DNA from: an uncultured Clostridia bacterium
GTDB lineage: Bacteria > Bacillota > Clostridia > Christensenellales > Borkfalkiaceae
Assembly: GCA_947631195.1 (NCBI GenBank)
Contig: CANRKK010000002.1
Coordinates: 1-64,000 of the forward strand
Length of the DNA stretch: 64,000 nucleotides
Direction of reading: 5' to 3'
Shown here: in pieces, positions 60,101 to 64,000 of the stretch
Position numbering within the stretch: position 1 is the stretch's first letter
Layout of the letters: each line of letters begins with the position of its first letter
Program-made: the position numbers and the translations under genes
Notes under the pieces: generated by a model
What the model was told of the DNA's origin: nothing
Database searches by the model: none
The model's input: the letters and a program-made list of their open reading frames with translations, nothing else

Positions 60101-60581
60101 AAAGGGCCTCCGCCCCCCTGTACGCGTTTTCAAGTCCGTTTTCGCCGTCCGAAGAAGTGACCGAGAGCACCGCCAACGCCTCGGCGTTCAAGTCGATGTC
60201 GTACACGTCGTAAGTCACGCCCTCGGGCAGGTCCAGCGCGGCGATCTTGCCGCGGATGTCGTTTTGCTTTTTGTCGGTGTCGGTTCCGTAGTCAAAGGAC
60301 AGCACCACCGCCGAGAGATTGTCGTAGGAATAGCTGTCCACGGCGGTCACCCCGCCTATCGACGACAGACCGTCCTCCAACTTGCTTGTCACTTCCTCCT
60401 CGGCCGTCTGCGCGTTTGCGCCCGCATATATGGCCTGCACGCACACCATCGGCACGTTGATGTCGGGGAGGAGATTTATGGGCATCTTCAACGTGGCGTA
60501 CACGCCGAATCCCAAAACGAACAGCACTATCAGCACGATTGCAACCGACTGCCGTATCACAAACGCAAAAAATTTTTTCAA
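57165..60581 (-). CDS. RND (HAE1-type) efflux pump
   Basis: A 1,138-residue inner-membrane pump with 12 helices and two large extracytoplasmic loops, in two homologous halves. The start KKFFAFVIRQSVAIVLIV and LPDINVPMVCVQAIYAGA are typical of AcrB/SwrC-like pumps, and VGIGMLVDNSIVVIE in helix 4 carries the proton-relay Asp. A charged cytoplasmic insert lies at about 595-640. It probably exports amphiphilic compounds. No adaptor or outer-membrane gene is adjacent, as in monoderm relatives. Its last residues come from a dispersed repeat. Confidence 0.9.
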   Translation of the reverse strand: MKKFFAFVIRQSVAIVLIVLFVLGFGVYATLKMPINLLPDINVPMVCVQAIYAGANAQTAEEEVTSKLEDGLSSIGGVTAVDSYSYDNLSAVVLSFDYGTDTDKKQNDIRGKIAALDLPEGVTYDVYDIDLNAEALAVLSVTSSDGENGLENAYRGAEALSAKIAAIDGVESVEIKGGYQSVWTIRTFVGLERLAPLIVEAFSYDALDIPLGDITDNGRDVQLKNNSKIKTADDIKNMPLQIPAESFKGVRDQIRAGILGIFSNLDIDDPAAAQQVVDTPLIMQAIKMRITAQGVNIPDVLLREIILKSGDENIVITVSDIASVEKEQNYSSYVYFGDSSMPKIIEGTTVEIYKANGANSSAVVDGVKAAYAEYLGGNEAKDLGIRVELLDDQSQFISDSISNVLVSMLIGGLLAVLVIFVFLKKVRTSLIIAVTMPLSVLAAMICLYLMGITLNMVSLGGLAVGIGMLVDNSIVVIESITKHREMDKTAYEAAVDGTAEVGGALFGSTLTTVCVFIPIVFLGGLTGEIFTDLSFAVIFSLAFSLIVAVTVIPALYALLCGGRSMLKGGRLSDGLTGEKAAVSDGAETAEKPEQTEQLQEEHSGKKSKLAALKEPRIMTAITNFYAKLLPKALKHKIIPILSAVIIFGASVGMLFLTGTEFLPSIDKGQIEITATYESGTDLGEIKEDVSRFAEKIESEFKNNLDYISVSVGRHGLLALTDTGLITVQLKTNRGTDKYVQQIRRMSENDQNAPASRTGLSVKEIDGVVASLMSGADDLSVTVLGENNDELVRIADEIGAELKENGFTDIKSSAAEKEWQTDINFDRRALADYGLDYQTTVLTLRIGIASYTACTATIDGEECSVNVRFDKNSVTDAESLKNFVVGYGPDGAAITLSQVAEVGEPRAVDACIRRSDGKRMVSVSAVLPGVDAGTAGSRMKEIAGAVLERENNAGYAFRQSGISSYLNDAFGGLAVALVVSFFLLYAVMAVQFGSAVKPLIIMASIPFSFTGGFLLLVITGTTLNVVSFIGLIMLMGVIVNNAIVMLEKIKQLHDGGMPHFEAVQEACKVRLRPILMTTLTTILALVPLAIGIGQGSELMQPLGIVVIGGLLIGTLVTLVLVPAVYCAVHRLSPAHANGR

Positions 60582-60865
60582 GATTCGTCCGCCCCCAATT
60601 TTTTGAATTTATGTATGGTAACGGCGGCGACTATCATGCAACAAAGGCCCGCAATTACGCTTACAACGGCCGCCGACCCCGTGACTATGACCCCCGTCAG
60701 CAGCCCCGCGGCATTGCTGTTCTGCATCCCCGTAGACCAAGCCACGAAAATAAAAACCAACAGCGCGGCCACAGCTACAGCCGCGCTTATGACGAAAATT
60801 TTTATAAACAACAAGCACTTTTTCAGGCGGGCGGCATAGCGCTCCGCAAGTTCGGCCTTTTCCAT
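60578..60865 (-). CDS. Small two-helix membrane protein upstream of the RND pump
   Basis: A 95-residue protein with two membrane segments (about 19-43 and 54-84) and charged ends. It overlaps the RND start by 4 bp, so translation is coupled, and it may be an accessory subunit. It is 13 bp downstream of rex. No family recognised. Confidence 0.65.
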   Translation of the reverse strand: MEKAELAERYAARLKKCLLFIKIFVISAAVAVAALLVFIFVAWSTGMQNSNAAGLLTGVIVTGSAAVVSVIAGLCCMIVAAVTIHKFKKLGADES

Positions 60866-60878
60866 ACTTCACCTGTAC

Positions 60879-61490
60879 CTATATCTGGCTGGCAAGTATC
60901 GCAAGGTTTGCCGCCATATCTATATTCCGCACGTTTACGCCTTCGGGGACCTTTAAGAGCACGGGGGCGAAGTTCAAAACCGCCGCTATCCCGCACTCCA
61001 CAAGCGTGTCGCACACTTCCTGCGCCACGTCCGCAGGCACGCAAATCACTGCCAGCCGCGCGCCCGTGCGCCCTATTACTTCCCTTGCCGCGGCATAGGG
61101 ATATACCGTACAGCCGCCGACGGTCGCGCCCGTCTTTTCCTCGCAGCAGTCAAAGGCCGCCACAAGCTCTATGCCGTAGTTTTTAAAGCCGCCGTAGGAC
61201 AAGAGCGCCCTGCCCAAAGCCCCCGCGCCGAAAAGCACGGCAGGCAAAACGCGGTTGCAGCCGAGATATTCCTCTATCGCCGCGATAAGTTCGCCGCAGT
61301 TGTAGCCCGTGCGCGCCCTGCCGTGGGCGGGAGTGTACGCCAAGTCCTTGCGGACGAGCACCTCCCCCATGCCCAATGCCCTTGCGATTGCGCCCGAAGA
61401 TATATTGCCGTCCGTGCGGCCCAAAGATTTGAGATAATTCAAATATACCGGCAGCCTCTGCAGGGAGGTCACGGGTATTTCCCTATGCAT
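60879..61490 (-). CDS. rex: Redox-sensing transcriptional repressor Rex
   Basis: A 203-residue repressor that senses the NADH/NAD+ ratio and controls fermentation genes. The N-terminal winged helix (LQRLPVYLNYLKSL, ISSGAIARALGMGEVLVRKDLAY) is followed by a Rossmann domain with FGAGALGRALLSY and the NAD-binding strands to LNFAPVLLKVPEGVNVRNID. I choose the ATG at 61490 behind GAGGGGAATG. It starts one base after the glucokinase stop, forming a glucokinase-rex-small membrane protein-RND gene string. Confidence 0.92.
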   Translation of the reverse strand: MHREIPVTSLQRLPVYLNYLKSLGRTDGNISSGAIARALGMGEVLVRKDLAYTPAHGRARTGYNCGELIAAIEEYLGCNRVLPAVLFGAGALGRALLSYGGFKNYGIELVAAFDCCEEKTGATVGGCTVYPYAAAREVIGRTGARLAVICVPADVAQEVCDTLVECGIAAVLNFAPVLLKVPEGVNVRNIDMAANLAILASQI

Positions 61491-61491
61491 A

Positions 61492-62427
61492 TCATTCCCC
61501 TCCGTCAATAAACAGCGCCGCCGCGCCGTAGGCTCCCGCGCGGTTGCCGAGCGACGCGCACGCGATTTCCACGGGCGCATAGTCCGCGGCGAAAATCTCG
61601 GCGTCCACCAACGTCTGCAGGGGCTTTGTCAGCCTTGTGCCCTGCGCCGCAACACCGCCGCCTATCAATATTTTTTGCGGACGGAATATGTTTGCCAAAT
61701 TTGCCACCCCGCACGCAAGATATTTGAGATATTTGTCGACTACTTTTTTGGCGGCCGGGTCGGAGTCCATGTATTCGAAAGCCGTCCTGCCGTCGGCCGT
61801 GTCGTAGTTGTAGGTTTTCCACATCGCGGAGCCCGTGTCGTACTTCATCGCCTCGCGCGTGCTCTGCGTCAGCGCCCGCGCCGAACAATAGGCCTCGAAA
61901 CAGCCGTATCTGCCGCAGGAACAGCGTACGCCGCCCCGCTCTATCACCATGTGGCCTATCTCCGCGCCCGCCTTCTTGTTGCCCTCGAACAGCTTGCCGT
62001 CTATGACGATTCCGCCGCCCACGCCCGTGCCGAGGGTTATAAGTATGCTGTCCTTGACACCTGCGCCCGCTCCGTATTTTGCCTCGCCGAGAGCCGCCGC
62101 GTTTGCGTCGTTGCACACCTTTACGGGGAGACCGAGCTTTCCTGCGAGCAGCGCCCCGAGCGGATAATTTGTAAGCCCGAGATTTGCCGCCTTTACCACC
62201 GCGCCCTCATCGGTTATGACCCCGGGGCAGCATACGCCCACGCCGTCAATCTGCGAAAAGGTAACGCCGCCGCCCGCGGCAAGTTCTTCGACCAGTCCCT
62301 CTATGCAGTCCGCAAGCTCATCGCCCGCGCGGGTGGGCACGTCGCGCTCGTAAACCGCCTTGCCGTCCTTTAAAACCAAACCTTTTATAAACGTTCCGCC
62401 AACGTCCAGCCCTATGATACAGCCCAT
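61492..62427 (-). CDS. ROK-family glucokinase
   Basis: A 311-residue sugar kinase. GLDVGGTFIKG is the phosphate-1 motif, CNDANAAALGEAKYGAG holds the catalytic Asp, and GTGVGGGIVIDG is the adenosine region. The ROK zinc motif appears as CSCGRYGCFEAYCS. It probably phosphorylates glucose. The start follows GGGGAGG. The promoter TTGACA-17-TAAACT has a 20-bp palindrome over the -10 and start, so expression is likely repressible. Confidence 0.9.
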   Translation of the reverse strand: MGCIIGLDVGGTFIKGLVLKDGKAVYERDVPTRAGDELADCIEGLVEELAAGGGVTFSQIDGVGVCCPGVITDEGAVVKAANLGLTNYPLGALLAGKLGLPVKVCNDANAAALGEAKYGAGAGVKDSILITLGTGVGGGIVIDGKLFEGNKKAGAEIGHMVIERGGVRCSCGRYGCFEAYCSARALTQSTREAMKYDTGSAMWKTYNYDTADGRTAFEYMDSDPAAKKVVDKYLKYLACGVANLANIFRPQKILIGGGVAAQGTRLTKPLQTLVDAEIFAADYAPVEIACASLGNRAGAYGAAALFIDGGE

Positions 62428-62442
62428 TTCAACCTCCCCGAT

Positions 62443-62486
62443 AAACTATATATCTATAGTTTATTTATTTTTTTTGAAACTGTCAA
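62443..62486 (-). promoter_or_regulatory. Promoter and operator of the glucokinase-rex string
   Basis: On the minus strand TTGACA (62481-62486), 17 bp, TAAACT (62458-62463). The palindrome AAACTATA-N4-TATAGTTT (62443-62462) overlaps the -10 and transcription start. Confidence 0.6.
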
Positions 62487-62539
62487 CACTTTCAATGCAA
62501 AAAAGGACGCCGCGCGCCCTTTTAAACCCGTACGTTTCG

Positions 62540-62977
62540 CTATTTCGTCCCCGTGGAGCCGAACCCGCCCGAGCCGCGCTCCGTTTGGGAAAGCTCCTCC
62601 GCCACGACAAATTCGGCGGTTATATACGGGGTTATGACGAGCTGCGCCACACGCTCCCCCGCCGACACCGTCTGCGGGATATCCGAGTGGTTATGCAGGG
62701 ACACTTTTATCTCCCCGCGATAGTCGCAGTCTATGACCCCCACCTTGTTTGCGGGGGCCAGCCCCTTTTTCGTGGCCAGCCCGCTCCTCGCGTACACGAG
62801 CCCCGCGTAGCCTACGGGCAACTCCAGAGCGATCCCCGTGGGAATTACAACCGTCCGTTGGGGGGCTATGACGACCTCCCCCTCAGTGCAGGCGTATAGA
62901 TCTGCGCCCGCCGCGTATTCGCTGCCGTATGAGGGCACCACCGCCCTGTCGTTAAGTTTTTTTATATTGACCTTCAT
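62540..62977 (-). CDS. dut: dUTP diphosphatase
   Basis: A 145-residue trimeric enzyme that removes dUTP and supplies dUMP. The five motifs are visible: AGADLYA, YARSGLATKKG, GVIDCDYRGEI, ERVAQLVI and the C-terminal RGSGGFGSTG arm. The start follows TTGGAG. It stands alone between the glucokinase gene and a repeat block. Confidence 0.95.
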   Translation of the reverse strand: MKVNIKKLNDRAVVPSYGSEYAAGADLYACTEGEVVIAPQRTVVIPTGIALELPVGYAGLVYARSGLATKKGLAPANKVGVIDCDYRGEIKVSLHNHSDIPQTVSAGERVAQLVITPYITAEFVVAEELSQTERGSGGFGSTGTK

Positions 62978-63323
62978 AAAAACTCCAAAAAACTCAACAC
63001 GTATCGAGTTTTACACAAAATCTTTCTTTGTCATTCTTAAAAAGAAGTGAAGAAGCTTTCTTCTTTATCATTCTGAATGTAGCGAAGAACCTTCCTTCTT
63101 TATCATTCTAAACGAAGCGAAGAATCTTTCTTCTCTATCATTCTGAATGTAGCGAAGAACCTTCCTTCTTTTTTGTCATTCTGAGGCTTTAGCCGAAGAA
63201 TCTGTTGCCGCAGGCAACTAAAAATCGGATTCTTCGGTCGCTCCGCTCCCTCAGAATGACAGGGGGAGGGGTCGTTTTTACACAAAATCTTTCTTTGTCA
63301 TTCTTAAAGAAGTGAAGAATCTG
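62978..63323. repeat. Repeat block left of the GIY-YIG gene
   Basis: Repeated ATCATTCTGAATGTAGCGAA and AAGAATCTTTCTTC segments, and at 63126-63294 a roughly 165-bp unit that recurs at 63759-63924. The unit contains GATTCTTCGGTCGCTCCGCT and CTCAGAATGACAGGGGG and a hairpin TTGCCGCAGGCAA. No gene. Confidence 0.65.
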
Positions 63324-63611
63324 TTAATTCCAGTCAATGGACAAATCTTTCCACTGCGGATTAGTTTGGTTAACAAGCTCCTCTTTTTTCTTCCTAATCA
63401 AACCCTTCAGCTCTTTTTCGCGCGCTATTGCTTGCCGTATGTCACCAAAAAACTCATAATATATCAGTTTTTTTAAATTATATCTGCTCGAAAAGCCATC
63501 AAAATATTTATTTTTGTGCTCGTATATTCGCCGTTCAAGGTTATTTGTGACGCCCACATAAATAACTGAGTTTGTATAGTTTGTTATCATATATACGTAA
63601 TAATATTTCAT
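63324..63611 (-). CDS. GIY-YIG nuclease domain protein
   Basis: A 95-residue single-domain protein of the UvrC/homing-endonuclease N-terminal type, resembling the COG2827 group. YYVYMITN and IYVGVTNNLERRIYEHK are the GIY-YIG core, with the catalytic Arg in the helix and a later Glu in REKELKG. It is flanked on both sides by direct copies of the same repeat unit. Its function in the cell is unknown; structure-specific DNA cleavage is likely from the family. Confidence 0.88.
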   Translation of the reverse strand: MKYYYVYMITNYTNSVIYVGVTNNLERRIYEHKNKYFDGFSSRYNLKKLIYYEFFGDIRQAIAREKELKGLIRKKKEELVNQTNPQWKDLSIDWN

Positions 63612-63910
63612 CGTTTAAATTCTTTTCGAACAATAAACAGATTCTTCGGTCGCTCCGCTCCCTCAGAATGACAGGGGGGTCATTCCAAACGTATTGAAGA
63701 ATCTGCTGCACTTTCGTGTCATTTTAAACACTTCTTCATTTCTAAATGAAACGAAGAATCTTTCTTCTCTATCATTCTGAATGTAGCGAAGAACCTTCCT
63801 TCATTTTTGTCATTCTGAGGCTTTAGCCGAAGAATCTGTTGCCGCAGGCAACTAAAAATCGGATTCTTCGGTCGCTCCGCTCCCTCAGAATGACAGGGGG
63901 AGGGTCGTTT
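63612..63910. repeat. Repeat block right of the GIY-YIG gene
   Basis: Second copy of the roughly 165-bp unit at about 63759-63924, plus a partial GGTCGCTCCGCTCCCTCAGA piece at about 63648-63676. No gene. Confidence 0.65.
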
Positions 63911-64000
63911 TTACACAAAATCTTGTTCGTTCCAAAGGACAACGTCGTCCCTTTCAAGGGTGGGCCTGACAAGTATTATCCTCTGGTTGGACGAGCCGCG
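63911..64000 (-). CDS. C-terminal end of a gene running off the right edge
   Basis: A 29-codon open frame on the minus strand enters from the edge and ends at TAA (63911-63913). Its residues include NQRIILVRPTLERDDVVLWN. The amino acid composition looks like real coding sequence. The stop lies in the TTTTTACACAAAATCTT segment that also occurs at 63012 and 63277. Too short to identify. Confidence 0.5.
   Translation of the reverse strand, partial: RGSSNQRIILVRPTLERDDVVLWNEQDFV

Noticed and set aside
1-64000. tRNA or rRNA genes
   Set aside because: I saw no cloverleaf-like or rRNA-like segment on either strand; a tRNAscan run would be needed to be certain.

Overview
The window looks like a chromosomal piece of an uncultured, probably gut-dwelling Clostridia-type Firmicute. 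This is inferred from gene content: str operon order rpsL-rpsG-fusA-tuf, a Rex repressor, a class V aminotransferase next to a DUF3343 gene, an AbiF-like gene, NSS and MATE carriers and an InlB-repeat pectinesterase lipoprotein. Host genes are fairly GC-rich. Intergenic space is packed with dispersed, hairpin-forming repeats. I cannot name the genus.

Layout. 0-4 kb: a duplicated small XRE regulator with a divergent operator region, then a sugar-phosphate isomerase-like gene and small unknowns. 4.2-7.8 kb: a 1,200-residue pectinesterase-like lipoprotein. 8-11.7 kb: class V aminotransferase, DUF3343, endonuclease III and a MATE transporter with an attenuator-like leader. 11.8-12.8 kb: an AbiF-family HEPN protein with a structured leader RNA. 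13-18.3 kb: the str operon on the minus strand. 18.3-29.8 kb: an integrated, lower-GC filamentous-phage-like (inovirus) element with a Zot/pI ATPase, HUH replication protein, several secreted or membrane proteins and an IS30-family transposase, bounded by 16-bp direct repeats beside the rpsL promoter. 30-36.3 kb: a giant DUF4011/SF1 helicase likely involved in defence. 37.8-41.7 kb: a MarR-controlled ABC exporter pair. 42-42.8 kb: a DpnI-like protein. 43.4-45.1 kb: a two-component system. 45.2-55.4 kb: cell-surface sugar genes (glycosyltransferase, O-antigen-ligase-like protein, CapD-like epimerase, GlmS, GlmM, a lone beta-helix acyltransferase) and an NSS transporter. 55.4-63 kb: a divergent regulator pair, an RND pump, Rex, a ROK glucokinase and dUTPase. 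63-64 kb: a GIY-YIG gene between direct repeats and the C-terminus of a gene running off the edge.

Most notable signals: (1) the inovirus-like element, whose ends would join on circularisation to make a promoter (TTGACT, 17 bp, TATTGT) that is split in the integrated form; (2) two copies inside it of a multi-branched structure whose stems change sequence but keep pairing; (3) nested GC-rich hairpins beside the Rep gene, a candidate origin; (4) five genes whose -10 box lies exactly 6 nt before the ATG, predicting leaderless mRNAs; (5) dispersed hairpin elements with compensatory changes between copies; (6) an AbiF gene with a structured leader. All functional statements come from reading the sequence and from family knowledge; no database search was run.
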